A DNA stretch of 64,000 bases, taken from Urbifossiella limnaea (GTDB lineage: Bacteria > Planctomycetota > Planctomycetia > Gemmatales > Gemmataceae). The notes under the pieces were generated by a model, which saw nothing but the letters and a program-made list of their open reading frames with translations, did not search any database and was not told where the DNA came from. This document shows, piece after piece, positions 1 to 9,768 of this stretch (its first letter is position 1; every line of letters starts with the position of its first letter). The position numbers and the translations under genes were made by a program. The stretch lies in NCBI RefSeq assembly GCF_007747215.1, contig NZ_CP036273.1:1782322-1846321 (forward strand), given 5' to 3'.

Positions 1-2294
1 GTGTAGTCGCGGGCGTCGCCCTCGTTCGCGGTGACGTAGTACGTCTTCCCGCCGACCGTGTACGTGGCGATGGCGTCCGGCATGTACATGCCGAACACCG
101 GCTGCTTCTGGATGTTGACGCGCCCGGCGGTGAACGCCGGACCGAGGTCGCGGTCGCTGGCGTCGAGGCCGTTGCTGGTGGCGAACGACAGCAGCCCGAG
201 GCGGATCGGCTCCGGGTTCGGGTTCAGCGGGATGGTGCCGTCGCCGGCGATGGCCTGGGCGAGGACGCCGAAGTCGTTGTCGTTGAGCAGCGCGAACGTG
301 GTCGCGTCGATGCGGGCCAGCCCCTCCGGCTTGCTGACGCCGGTGTACCCGACGGCCGCGGCGTTCACCGTCAGCGTCTTCTTCACCGGCACGATGCCGG
401 CCGCGGCCAGCTCCGTCGCGTTGAGCTGCTCGATCGTCTGGCCGGCGACCGCGGCCGGGGCGGTCAGCGGGTTCGGCAGGGTGGTGATGTTCGTGGCGCC
501 GGCGAGGTCGATCTCGTAGACGAGCTTGTTCGAGTCAGCGCCAGTGCGGTCGTCGCGCTCGAGGACCATAAACTTGCCGCCGCCGAGCGACACCGCGTCG
601 CCGATCTTGTCCGTCTTCGCGGTCCCGGCGGCGGTCGTGTCGCGCATCACGTACACGTACTCGGCCGTCACCGCCTTCGTGCCCACGTCGAACTCGACGA
701 CGCGGACGTTGCCGTTGTTCCGCACGCCGGCGTTGCTGGTGTCCGGGTTGTCGAGCGTGGTCTGCACGAAGGCGTAGAGCTTGTTCACCGCCGGGTCGAA
801 CGCGACCGCCTCGAACCCGCGGTTGGCGCGGCGGAACTGGCCGAGCACGGCCGGCAGTGCCTCGGTGCCGAACGTGCCCGCCGGCTGCCCGACCGCGGCG
901 GCGGTCCCCTGCGGCACGAACCGCTCGATCAGCTTCCCGGTGGCGTCGAAGTGGTAGATCGCCGGGCGGTACTCGTCCACCATCCAGAACGAGCCGTCCG
1001 CGGCGACCACGACCCCTTCGAGGTCGGCGCCGAGGGCGTCGTTCGGGAGCTGGTTGCCGAACAGGTCGATCGGGATTTCGTCGGTGTACGGCGTGGCCTG
1101 GGCGCCCGCCTGGAGGTTCGGCAGGCCGGTCAGTGGCGAGCCGTCAGCCTTCGTCAGCAGGATTTGACCCGTCAGCGTGATGGCGCCCGTCGTGCGGTTC
1201 AGCTCGAAGCGGACGAGCCGCGGCTGGAAGGTCGGCAGCGCGAACGGCCGCTCGTTCCCTGGGGTGCCGGGGATCAGGTCGACCGGTTCGCCGTTCGGCC
1301 CACGGTCGGTGTGGGTGATGAACTTCAGGTTGCCGCTGACCGGGTCGGTCCCCTCGAAGAACAGGCCCGAGAACCCGCCGAGCTTGATCGCCTGGCCCGC
1401 CGGGAACGTCGCCGACGGGGCGGTGGTGCCGACGGTCGGCAGGTCGGCCGGGTCGAAGTCGTAGTTCCGAACGGTGGCGATGTTCTGGCTGTAGTCCTTC
1501 AGGCCGAGCGGGCGGAGCTGCGTGACCGTAGCCGTTGCCAGGTTCACGACCGCGACGGCGTTGTTCTCCTGGAGCGTGACGTACGCGGTCGTCGAGTCGG
1601 GCGAGACGGCGATGTACTCGGGCTCGAGGTCTTCGGCGACGGTGGCGAACGGGCCGAACAGGCGGATCCCCTGCGCCCGCAGCGCCGCCTCCTGGCCGTT
1701 GAACGACGTGAACCCGGCCGTCGTTACCGTCGCGCCGGCGGCAGTCCCGGCGGCGGGGAGGGTGACGATCGTGACCGAGCCCTCGGGGTCGTTGTTGGCC
1801 GCCGACGTGTAGTTGTTCGGTTCGCCCTCGTTGGCGACGACCAGCCGCAACCCGTCCGGGGTGAACGTGACCATGTCGGGTACGGCGCCGACCGGGTACG
1901 AGGCGACGAACGCGCCGGTGGCGGCGGTGAAGAACGCGACGCGACCCGGGTCTTGCCGGACGGCCGCCTCGAACGCCACCGCGACGAGCCCGTTGCTCGT
2001 CGCCACGCTGTTCGGGATGCCGGCCGTGAACCCGGGGGCGTCGGTGATCAGGGCGGCGGTGAGGTCGCCGACGTCGACCGGCGTCGCCGGAGTGGCAAGG
2101 CTGAGAATCTCGACCCGTGTCGCACCCGCCTCGGCGTTGAGGACGAACAGCCGGTCGGAGCCGGGGTCGAAGGCACTGATCTCGGCGGCGGCGCTGCCGC
2201 CCACGTCGTAGCTGAACACGCGGCTGAAGGCGACGGCCGGTACGGCGCGGTCTTCCAGCGGCTCGAACCGGAGGCGGGCGGGCGGGCGGCTCAT
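1..2294 (-). CDS. Secreted choice-of-anchor I / esterase-like phytase protein (3' end beyond window)
   Basis: The reading frame opens at ATG 2294 and runs to the window edge without a stop, giving at least 764 residues. Right after the start comes RFEPLEDRAVPA, the short N-terminal motif seen on many exported planctomycete proteins. The first half has propeller-like repeats (FDPGSDRLFVLN, FTPDGLRLVVANEGEPN, YIAVSPDSTTAYVTLQENNA) typical of choice-of-anchor I proteins. The middle (FITHTDRGPNGEP, GADLEGVVVAADGSFWMVDE, GFEAVAFDP) matches the esterase-like phytase domain, and the choice-of-anchor I pattern then resumes (YYVTANEGDARDY). These families are extracellular and bind metals or phosphate; the substrate here is unknown. 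Alkaline phosphatase-like or phytase-like activity is inference. The family is clear; the function is not. Confidence 0.85.
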   Translation of the reverse strand, partial: MSRPPARLRFEPLEDRAVPAVAFSRVFSYDVGGSAAAEISAFDPGSDRLFVLNAEAGATRVEILSLATPATPVDVGDLTAALITDAPGFTAGIPNSVATSNGLVAVAFEAAVRQDPGRVAFFTAATGAFVASYPVGAVPDMVTFTPDGLRLVVANEGEPNNYTSAANNDPEGSVTIVTLPAAGTAAGATVTTAGFTSFNGQEAALRAQGIRLFGPFATVAEDLEPEYIAVSPDSTTAYVTLQENNAVAVVNLATATVTQLRPLGLKDYSQNIATVRNYDFDPADLPTVGTTAPSATFPAGQAIKLGGFSGLFFEGTDPVSGNLKFITHTDRGPNGEPVDLIPGTPGNERPFALPTFQPRLVRFELNRTTGAITLTGQILLTKADGSPLTGLPNLQAGAQATPYTDEIPIDLFGNQLPNDALGADLEGVVVAADGSFWMVDEYRPAIYHFDATGKLIERFVPQGTAAAVGQPAGTFGTEALPAVLGQFRRANRGFEAVAFDPAVNKLYAFVQTTLDNPDTSNAGVRNNGNVRVVEFDVGTKAVTAEYVYVMRDTTAAGTAKTDKIGDAVSLGGGKFMVLERDDRTGADSNKLVYEIDLAGATNITTLPNPLTAPAAVAGQTIEQLNATELAAAGIVPVKKTLTVNAAAVGYTGVSKPEGLARIDATTFALLNDNDFGVLAQAIAGDGTIPLNPNPEPIRLGLLSFATSNGLDASDRDLGPAFTAGRVNIQKQPVFGMYMPDAIATYTVGGKTYYVTANEGDARDY

Positions 2295-2511
2295 GCGGCG
2301 GGTCCGGGGTGAGAAGGCAGGGAACATGGCGAGTCGGGGGTGAGTTACGGGGGTGGCATGAAGAAACGTGAAATGTCTGGTAGCGGTTTCGTGAAGAGGC
2401 GGGCGCGGGGTCGGGCAGAGTCCGGCCCGAATGAAGACAGGGGGTGACGAATTACTTGGACTCGCCGCGCGGTAGTGCTCGCCGGGGTCGCCCGGTGGGC
2501 GGGGCGACCCG

Positions 2512-2539
2512 TTGCGGTGGCCCACCGGTCAAGTATCCT
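2512..2539 (+). promoter_or_regulatory. Candidate sigma70-like promoter for the ECF gene
   Basis: TTGCGG (2512-2517), a 16-nt spacer and TATCCT (2534-2539) precede ATG 2546. The expected transcription start falls on or next to that ATG and there is no Shine-Dalgarno sequence, so the message may be leaderless. Confidence 0.4.
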
Positions 2540-2545
2540 GAACAC

Positions 2546-3118
2546 ATGGCCGACGTGACCCGCCTGTTGGATGCCGTCGCGGCCGGGGAGGACGGGGCCG
2601 GCAACCGGCTGTGGGCGGCCGTGTACGCCGAGCTGCGGACCCTCGCCGCCGCGCAGGTGGCCCGCGAGCAACCGGGCCACACGCTCGACCCCACCGCCCT
2701 GGTTCACGAGGCGTTCCTGCGGCTGGCCGTGGACGAGGGGCACACGTTCGCCAACCGCCGCCACTTCTTTGGCGCCGCCGCCACCGCCATGCGCCGCATC
2801 CTGGTCGAAGCGGCCCGCGCCCGCGGCCGGGAGAAGCGCGGCGGCGACCGTCGCCGCGAGTACGCCGACCTCGACGCCCTCGCCGCCGGCGGGTCCGACG
2901 ACGACCTGCTGGCGCTGCACGACGCGCTCGACCGGTTCGCGGCCGTGGACCCGGAGCGGGCGAAGCTGGTGGAACTGCGGTTCTTCGCCGGGCTGACCCT
3001 GCCGCAGGCCGCCGAGTGCCTGGGGGTGTCGCCGTCGACCGCGGACCGCGGCTGGCGGTACGCCCGGGCGTGGCTGCACGCGGCGATGGCCGACGACGAA
3101 AACTCGGCCGGCGCGTGA
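2546..3118 (+). CDS. ECF-type RNA polymerase sigma factor
   Basis: This 190-residue protein belongs to the ECF sigma family often written ECF_sigma / Sig-70_X6. Region 2 is visible as HTLDPTALVHEAFLRL followed by FFGAAATAMRRILVEAAR, and region 4 as LRFFAGLTLPQAAECLGVS with a helix-turn-helix. An upstream GTG at 2444 would add 34 residues without family similarity, so ATG 2546 is preferred. A membrane-bound Ser/Thr kinase starts 34 nt after the stop on the same strand. That is the usual planctomycete ECF-kinase pairing, in which the kinase is thought to control the sigma factor. No anti-sigma factor of classic type is nearby. The target promoters are unknown. Confidence 0.93.
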   Translation: MADVTRLLDAVAAGEDGAGNRLWAAVYAELRTLAAAQVAREQPGHTLDPTALVHEAFLRLAVDEGHTFANRRHFFGAAATAMRRILVEAARARGREKRGGDRRREYADLDALAAGGSDDDLLALHDALDRFAAVDPERAKLVELRFFAGLTLPQAAECLGVSPSTADRGWRYARAWLHAAMADDENSAGA

Positions 3119-3152
3119 CGTGCCGCGGCCGCCGGCGGCGCATGTGTGTGTA

Positions 3153-6100
3153 ATGGACGAGGCCTCGTTGTTCCTGGCCGCCCTCGACCGGCCGACGCCG
3201 GCCGACCGCGCCGCCTTCCTCGCCGACGCCTGCGGCACCGACGCCGCCCTGCGGGCGCGCGTCGAGCGCCTCCTCGCCGCCGACTCCGGTGCCGGCATCC
3301 TCGACGCCGCAGTTCGACCCGTGCGCCCGCTCGTGGCCGGCGGGACGTTCGCGGTCCGCTACCGGCTCGTGCGCCGCCTCGGCGCCGGCGGCATGGGCGA
3401 GGTGTGGGCCGCGGACCAGACCGCCCCCGTCCGTCGGCCCGTCGCGCTGAAGGTGATCCGCCCCGGCCTCGACCCCGCGGCGCTGCTCGCCCGCTTCGAG
3501 CTGGAGCGGCAGGCGCTCGCCGTCATGGACCACCCGCACATCGCCCGCGTGTTCGACGCCGGCGTCGCCGACGGGCTGCCGTACCTGGCGATGGAGCTGG
3601 TCGCCGGCGAGCCCGTCACCGCGTACTGCGACGCCCGGCGGCTCGCGGTCCGCCGGCGGCTCGCGCTGTTCGTGCCCGTCTGCCGGGCGGTACAGCACGC
3701 GCACCAGAAGGGCGTCATCCACCGCGACCTGAAGCCGGCGAACGTGCTCGTCGCCGAGGTGGACGGGGCGCCGGCCCCGAAGGTGATCGACTTCGGCATC
3801 GCCAAGCCGGCCGGGCTCGACGCCGGCGACGGCGTCCGCACCGGCCGCGGGGTGCTCGTCGGCACGCCCGAGTACATGGCCCCCGAGCAGGCCGGCGGCG
3901 CCCTCGACGTGGACACCCGGGCCGACGTGTACGCCCTCGGCGTGCTGCTCTACGAGCTGCTGACGGGCGTGCCGCCGATCCGCGCCGCGGGGCCGGGCGC
4001 CGCCGGGCTGCTGGAGTTGCTGAGGGCCGTGCGCGAGGACGACCCGCCGCCGCCGGGCCGGCTGCGGCCGGAGCTGCGCGGCGACCTCGACGCGGTGGTG
4101 ATGAAGGCGCTGGAGAAGGACCGCGCCCGCCGGTACGACACCGCCGCCGACCTGGCCCGCGACGTGGAGCGCGTCCTCGCCGGCGAGCCGGTCGCGGCGC
4201 GGCCGGTGGGGCGGGTCGAGCGCGGGCGCCGGTGGGCGCGGCGGAACCCGGCCGTCGCCGGTCTGCTGGCCGTCGTCGCCGTGCTGCTGCTGACCGTGGC
4301 CGTCGGCGCGTCGGCGTTCGCCGTCCGGCTGCGCGACGCGCTGAACGATTCCGAATCCGCCCGCAAGGACACGCGCCGGCAGCTGTGGCAGGCGCAGCTG
4401 AGCCGCGCCGACGCGACCGCGCAGGGCGGCCTGCCCGGCCAGCGGACCGCGAGCCTGGCGCTGCTGCGGGAGGCGCTCGGCGCGGCGCGGGAGCTCGGCC
4501 TCACCGACGCCGACCGGGCCGCCTTCCGCGACGTGGCCGTGGCCGTGCTCGGGCTGCCCGACTTGGAAGTCGAGCGCGAGTGGGACGGCTACCCGCCCGG
4601 CACGCGGCACGTCGCCGCCGACGCGAAGCTGGAGCGGTACGCCCGCGCCGACCAGTCCGGCGCCGTGAGCGTGCGCCGCGTCGCCGACGATGTCGAAGTG
4701 TGCGCGCTGCCCGGCGGCGGGAAGCCGGTGCGGGTTACGCTGAGCGACGACGGCCGGTCGCTCGCCGTCGTGGACAGCGGCGGCGCCGGCCGCGTGTTCC
4801 ACCTCGACGGCGCGACGCCGAAGCCGCTGTTCGCCGCGGGCATGGACCCGGCGCGGGCGCCGCACTTCAGCCCGGACGGCGGCCGGCTCGTGTTCGTCGC
4901 CGGGGCGACGCTGCGCAGCTGGGACCGGGCGACGGGTGAGGTGTGGTCGTGGCCGCTGCCGGGCCGGGCGCACGGCGGGTCGGCGCTGTCGGCCGACGGC
5001 CGGCTCGTCGCCGTCGGCTGTGCCCCGACGGGGCCGGCGGTGCTGCACGTCCGCGCGGCGGACGGCGCCGACTACGCCGAGACGCTGCCGCTGACCGGGG
5101 CCGCGGAGAGCGTGGCGTGGCACCCCGGCGGCCGCGTCGTGGCCGTGTTCACCGGCCGGCGCGTCCGCCTGCTCGAGGTGCCCGGCGGCCGCGCGCTCGG
5201 CGTCCTCGACGGGCACCGGGCCGACGGCGGGCGGGTGGCGTTCGACGCGGCCGGCGACCGGCTGTTCAGCAACGACTGGCTCGGCCTGCTACGCGTGTGG
5301 GACTGGCGCGGCGGGCGGCAGCTGCTCACCCTGCCGGCGGCGTGGCCCGACCACGACCGCATGACCGCCGCCGGCGACCGCCTGTTCGTCCACGGGGCCA
5401 CGCCGTCGACGCTGCGCGTGGTGCGGTGCGAGCCGGGCCGCGAGCGGCAGGCGCTCGGCCGGCCGCCGGCCGCCGGCCACGACCCGACGCCCGACCCGCT
5501 CGGCCGGTTCGTCCTCGTGTCCGGCGACCGCGGCACCGCGGCGCTGGCCCCGGACACGGGCGAGGAACGCGGCCGGCTGAAGTCCGGTCACCGGCCGTTC
5601 CTCCTGAGCCAAAGTCTGCTCCTCACGTCCGGCACGGACGGCCCGCACCGGTGGCCGCGGGCCGACGACGCGGCGGCGCGGGTGACGCGGTTCGGCCCGC
5701 CCGAGTGGCTGGGGCCACCCGTGTCCGGCGGCGCCGAGACACACGGGGCCAGCGCCGACGGCCGCGTGGTGGCCGTGCCGAACCACTCCGCCGGGGCGGT
5801 GGTGCTGCACACCGCCGCGCCGTGGCTCGTGGCCCCGACCGGGCCGCAGGAGTTCGTGCGGACGTGCGCCGTCAGCCCCTACGGCCGGTGGGTGGCGACC
5901 GGCAGCGGCGAGAGCCCGACGAGCAGCGGCGCCCGCGTGTGGGACGCGCGGACGGGGGCGCCGGTGTACTCGTTCCCCGTGCCGGGGCTGTGCCCGGTCG
6001 GGTTCAGCCCGTGCGGCCGGTGGCTCGTCACCGGCGGCGGCGGGCTCCGCGTGTGGCACGTCGGCACGTGGGCGGACGGGCCGGCGCTGCCGGGCGCGGC

Positions 6101-6728
6101 GTCGGCGGTGGGCTGGGCCTTCACCCCCGGCGGCGACATCCTCGCGGTCGGCGGCCACGGCGAGGTGCGGCTGGTGCGGCCGGCCGACGGCGCCGAGCTG
6201 GCGCGACTGCCGCTGCCGGGGCTGGGAAAGTTTCAGCCCCGCGCCTTCTCCGCCGACGGCGGCCGGCTCTACGTCACCGACCTGGAGACGAGCGGCGTCG
6301 TGACGTGGGACGTGCGACGGCTCCGCCGCGGGCTCTCGGAACTGGGCCTGGACTGGGACACGCCGCCGATCCCCGCGGAGGGGCCGGCCGCGGCCGGGTG
6401 GCGGGTCGAGTTCGTCGGCGTGGACCGGCTCGGCCGGCCGTGGGCGGAGGCGGTGAAGGCCGCGGAGGCGAACTGGCTCGACGTGGGGGCGCGGGCCCGG
6501 CTGGCGGCCACGTCGAAGACGCCCGCCGAGAGCCTGCTGCACGCCGGCGTGGCGCTCGGGCTCGACCCGACGCGGCTCGACGCCCGCCTGTACCGCGCCC
6601 GCGCCGCTCTGCAGTTGCGGCAGTTCGATGCCGCGGCGGCCGACGCGGCGGCGGTGCTGGCCGCCGTGCCCGGCCACCTCGACGCGACGCGCGTCCGCGA
6701 CGCCGCGGGAAAAATCCCGCGCCGGTGA
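3153..6728 (+). CDS. Membrane Ser/Thr protein kinase with C-terminal WD40-like propeller
   Basis: The protein has 1191 residues. An N-terminal stretch of about 60 residues (PADRAAFLADACGTDAALRA) is the adaptor-like segment typical of ECF-linked kinases. The kinase domain spans about residues 70-350, with glycine loop GAGGMGEV, Lys100 in VALK, HRDLKPAN (catalytic Asp192), DFG at 213 and APEQ. One transmembrane helix follows at about 364-391. The rest, probably outside the cytoplasm, is a chain of WD40-like blades (FSPDGGRLVFV, VAFDAAGDRLFSND, FSADGGRLYVTD) ending in a short TPR-like helical segment. ATG 3153 is chosen over the in-frame GTG 3120 because family similarity begins there. The kinase likely senses an envelope signal and acts on the ECF factor encoded just upstream. 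Confidence 0.93.
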   Translation: MDEASLFLAALDRPTPADRAAFLADACGTDAALRARVERLLAADSGAGILDAAVRPVRPLVAGGTFAVRYRLVRRLGAGGMGEVWAADQTAPVRRPVALKVIRPGLDPAALLARFELERQALAVMDHPHIARVFDAGVADGLPYLAMELVAGEPVTAYCDARRLAVRRRLALFVPVCRAVQHAHQKGVIHRDLKPANVLVAEVDGAPAPKVIDFGIAKPAGLDAGDGVRTGRGVLVGTPEYMAPEQAGGALDVDTRADVYALGVLLYELLTGVPPIRAAGPGAAGLLELLRAVREDDPPPPGRLRPELRGDLDAVVMKALEKDRARRYDTAADLARDVERVLAGEPVAARPVGRVERGRRWARRNPAVAGLLAVVAVLLLTVAVGASAFAVRLRDALNDSESARKDTRRQLWQAQLSRADATAQGGLPGQRTASLALLREALGAARELGLTDADRAAFRDVAVAVLGLPDLEVEREWDGYPPGTRHVAADAKLERYARADQSGAVSVRRVADDVEVCALPGGGKPVRVTLSDDGRSLAVVDSGGAGRVFHLDGATPKPLFAAGMDPARAPHFSPDGGRLVFVAGATLRSWDRATGEVWSWPLPGRAHGGSALSADGRLVAVGCAPTGPAVLHVRAADGADYAETLPLTGAAESVAWHPGGRVVAVFTGRRVRLLEVPGGRALGVLDGHRADGGRVAFDAAGDRLFSNDWLGLLRVWDWRGGRQLLTLPAAWPDHDRMTAAGDRLFVHGATPSTLRVVRCEPGRERQALGRPPAAGHDPTPDPLGRFVLVSGDRGTAALAPDTGEERGRLKSGHRPFLLSQSLLLTSGTDGPHRWPRADDAAARVTRFGPPEWLGPPVSGGAETHGASADGRVVAVPNHSAGAVVLHTAAPWLVAPTGPQEFVRTCAVSPYGRWVATGSGESPTSSGARVWDARTGAPVYSFPVPGLCPVGFSPCGRWLVTGGGGLRVWHVGTWADGPALPGAASAVGWAFTPGGDILAVGGHGEVRLVRPADGAELARLPLPGLGKFQPRAFSADGGRLYVTDLETSGVVTWDVRRLRRGLSELGLDWDTPPIPAEGPAAAGWRVEFVGVDRLGRPWAEAVKAAEANWLDVGARARLAATSKTPAESLLHAGVALGLDPTRLDARLYRARAALQLRQFDAAAADAAAVLAAVPGHLDATRVRDAAGKIPRR

Positions 6729-6802
6729 CGTGCCGCGGCCCGTGGCGGCGCACGGAAGGGTGACGCGAGACCCCCTCGCCCGCCACCCCCGGAGCCGGCC
6801 GC

Positions 6803-9397
6803 ATGTCCGCCACCCTCTTCCGCCCGGCCGTGCAGCGCCTCGAAGCCCGCGACACGCCGGCGTTCACGTTCTCGCTGAACGCCGCCGGCACAACCGCCAC
6901 CCTCGTCGGCGACGGCGCCGCCGACACGCTCGTCATCAGCGCCTTCGGCGGCGCCCTGTCGCACAACCGGACGGGCGACCCCGGCGTGGCCAGCGCCCTG
7001 GACTGGGACACGAGCGTCCCCGACACGCAGTCGCTGCCCGCGGCCGCCGCGTCGCGGGTCGAGATCACCACCCTCGGCGGCGGCGACGACGCGCTGCGGA
7101 TCGGCGACGGCACCCGGTCGGCCTCGAGCCTCCTCGCCACGTTCTTCCTCTCGGCCGGCGGCGCCGGCAGCGACAGCCTCCAGATCAACGACAGCCTCGA
7201 AACCGCCGGCCGCACCTACGAGTACACCGCCGACACCATCACCGCCCCGGGGCTGAGTGTCGTCAACGTCGGCACCCTGGAGTTCGGCATCACCGTCCTC
7301 CTCGGCAGTGGCGCCGACACGTTCAACGTCCTGTCGTCGCGGCACACGCTGGCGGTCGAGACGAACGGCGGGGCGAACGTCGTCCGCGTCGGCAGCGCCG
7401 CCGCCGGCCTCAATCAGGTGCTGGAGAACGTGTTCGTGGACGCCGACGGCGGCACCGTGACCGTCATCGCCGACGACACCGCGGACGCGACCGCCGACGC
7501 GGTGAACGTGTCGAGTTTCAACTTCACCGGTACCGTCGCCGGGCTGTTCGCCGGCACCATCACCTACGACGTGCGCGAGCTGACGCGGCTGGACGTCCTC
7601 GGCGGCAGCGGCGGCGACACGTTCTCCTACGCCAGCAACACCGTCACCACCGCCGTGTCGCTGTTCGGCGGCCTCGGCGACGACCAGTTCGTCCTCGTCG
7701 CGTCGAGCGGCGTCGGGGGCACGCCGACGCTCGCCTTCGACGGGGGCGAGGGGAACGACCGGTTCGACGTGATCGGCGGCGTCGTCCCCGCCGGGCTGGC
7801 GCTGCTGATCCGCGGCGGCGACGACACCGACCTGCTGAACCTCGGGGCGCCGACCGGCGGCACCGCCACGGTGACGCACGCCGCCCGCGGCCGCGGCACC
7901 GTGCAGCCCACCACCGGCGTCACACCCGTGGACTTCAGCAACCTCGAAGGCGTGCGGCTCGACGGCAGCCCGGGGACGGTCATCTTCAACCTGCCGGCGA
8001 CGCCCAACCCCGGCGTGCAACTCGCCGACGACGGCGGGGCCGGCGACCCGTTCGGCGCCGCCGAGGCGGGCCGGTCGCTCCTCGCCGGGCCGACCCTGAC
8101 GCCGACGCGGTTCGGCAACCCCACGGTGGCGGCGGTCGTGAACGGCGGCGCGGCCGCGGACGCCATCACGATGGCCGCGATGGACACCGCCTACGCCCCG
8201 ACGGCCACGGGGCTCCAGGCCGGCGGCACGTTCCTCCGCGGCGGCGCCGCCCCCGACACGTTTACCGTGCTGCCCGACGCCGACAGCCTCGTCAGCGTTG
8301 ACGGCGGCGACCCGACTGCTGCGCCGGGCGACACGTTGTTCGTCGCCGGCGTGATGACCCCGCCCGGCGGCGCGCCGACGCCGAGCGGTACCGTCGGGAA
8401 CCTCAGCTACACAAACATTGAGGCCGTGCGGTTCGGGCTGGCCGGCGGCGGGTTCGCCGTCGGCGGCGCGACCGCGGCGCGGACGTTCAACGCGGACCGC
8501 TCCGAGGCGTCGAACACCACCCCGTTCGGGGCCGGGTTCGCCGGCGGCGTCCGCGTCGCCGGGGCCGACTTCACCGGCGACGGCGTCGCCGACCTGGCCG
8601 TCGGCACCGGCCCCGGCGTGGTCGCGCTGGTGCTCGTGCTCGACGGCGTGACCGGGGCCGAGTTGTTCCGCATCTACCCGTTCGAGACGTTCACCGGCGG
8701 CGTGTTCGTGGCCGCCGGCGACATCACCGGCGACGGCCGGGCCGAGCTCGTCGTCACGCCCGACGAGAACGGCGGGCCGCGCGTCCGCGTCTTCGACGGG
8801 AGCGGGTTCGGCTCGCTGGCCGACTTCCTCGGCATCGACGACGCCAACTTCCGCGGCGGCGCCCGCGCGGCCGTGGGCGACGTGACAGGCGACGGGTTCG
8901 CCGACCTGCTGGTGAGCGCCGGGTTCGGCGGCGGCCCGCGCGTGGCCGGGTACGACGGCCGGACGCTCGCCACGGCCCGTACGAAGCTGTTCAACGACTT
9001 CTTCCTGTTCGAGCAGGCGCTCCGCAACGGCGCGTACCTGGCCGTCGGCGACGTGAACGGCGACGGGTTCGCCGACCTGATCGGCGGCGGCGGCCCCGGC
9101 GGCGGCCCGCGCGTGCTGGTGAAGAGCGGCGCCGACCTGCGCGCCGGCAGCACCGACGGGGCGGCGGTTCTGGCGAACTTCTTCGCCGGCGACGTGAACA
9201 ACCGCGGCGGCGTCCGCGTCGCGGCGCGGGCGCTCGACGCCGACGCGCGGGCCGACATCATCACCGGTGCGGGCGCCGGCGCCGGCAGCCGCGTGACGGC
9301 GTACCTGGGGGCGGCACTGGCACCGAGCGGCACCCCCGACGCGGTGGCGTCGTTCGACGCGTTCCCCGGCTTCACCGGCGGCGTGTTCGTGGGCTGA
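6803..9397 (+). CDS. Exported RTX-like / FG-GAP repeat surface protein
   Basis: The protein has 864 residues. The N terminus carries VQRLEARDTPA, the planctomycete export-associated motif. Roughly residues 50-500 hold glycine/aspartate blocks such as GGGDDALRIGDG, GGSGGDTFSY, GGLGDDQFVLV and GGEGNDRFDV, which resemble RTX-type calcium-binding repeats. The C-terminal third holds FG-GAP/VCBS repeats with calcium-loop cores (DFTGDGVADLAVG, DITGDGRAELVV, DVTGDGFADLLVS, DVNGDGFADLIGG) and ends in TGGVFVG. An extracellular calcium-stabilised adhesin or matrix protein is the likely role (inference). It starts 74 nt after the kinase gene and may be co-transcribed. A decayed homologue of its tail lies at 14030-14234. 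Confidence 0.85.
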   Translation: MSATLFRPAVQRLEARDTPAFTFSLNAAGTTATLVGDGAADTLVISAFGGALSHNRTGDPGVASALDWDTSVPDTQSLPAAAASRVEITTLGGGDDALRIGDGTRSASSLLATFFLSAGGAGSDSLQINDSLETAGRTYEYTADTITAPGLSVVNVGTLEFGITVLLGSGADTFNVLSSRHTLAVETNGGANVVRVGSAAAGLNQVLENVFVDADGGTVTVIADDTADATADAVNVSSFNFTGTVAGLFAGTITYDVRELTRLDVLGGSGGDTFSYASNTVTTAVSLFGGLGDDQFVLVASSGVGGTPTLAFDGGEGNDRFDVIGGVVPAGLALLIRGGDDTDLLNLGAPTGGTATVTHAARGRGTVQPTTGVTPVDFSNLEGVRLDGSPGTVIFNLPATPNPGVQLADDGGAGDPFGAAEAGRSLLAGPTLTPTRFGNPTVAAVVNGGAAADAITMAAMDTAYAPTATGLQAGGTFLRGGAAPDTFTVLPDADSLVSVDGGDPTAAPGDTLFVAGVMTPPGGAPTPSGTVGNLSYTNIEAVRFGLAGGGFAVGGATAARTFNADRSEASNTTPFGAGFAGGVRVAGADFTGDGVADLAVGTGPGVVALVLVLDGVTGAELFRIYPFETFTGGVFVAAGDITGDGRAELVVTPDENGGPRVRVFDGSGFGSLADFLGIDDANFRGGARAAVGDVTGDGFADLLVSAGFGGGPRVAGYDGRTLATARTKLFNDFFLFEQALRNGAYLAVGDVNGDGFADLIGGGGPGGGPRVLVKSGADLRAGSTDGAAVLANFFAGDVNNRGGVRVAARALDADARADIITGAGAGAGSRVTAYLGAALAPSGTPDAVASFDAFPGFTGGVFVG

Positions 9398-9635
9398 CGT
9401 CTGCACCACGTCCCGCCCGGCGTACCGCGGATTCGTCAGCAACTGGTACAGCGCCGAGCGGGCGAACGGCGTCCCACCCGTCACGCGGCCCGTCTAGTCC
9501 ACCCATCGCTTCGCGACCCATTCCCGGCGCGCCAGCTCCTTCACCGCCGGGAGGAGCGACCCGTGCCGGTGGTAGCGGCCGAAGATGTCGCGGACCCGCT
9601 CGGCAGTGGTCATCTCGGCCGGATGGAGCGGAGAG
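9398..9635 (-). pseudogene. Serine recombinase remnant (recombinase domain, internal stop)
   Basis: The minus strand reads AERVRDIFGRYHRHGSL, then KRWVD, an in-frame TAG at 9494-9496, and then GGTPFARSALYQLLTNPRYA. This order matches the Recombinase domain (the region after the catalytic domain) of large serine recombinases, where a 'W.T..G...' linker is followed by '...LL.NP.YAG'. The catalytic N terminus and the zinc-ribbon C terminus are both missing. It abuts the stop codon of the preceding FG-GAP gene. It is best read as the scar of an old phage or mobile element. The left boundary is approximate. Confidence 0.75.
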
Positions 9636-9768
9636 AAGTGATCGGCCACGGGGTGCCCTCGGGCGGGGCGCCGGCCGGAGCAGCCGCCCCGACCCAGGAA
9701 CGACCCCGACCGGGAGCACTGTGTCGGAACTGTGGTGTCGGATGAGGAGCCGGAGAGACGGAATCCCG

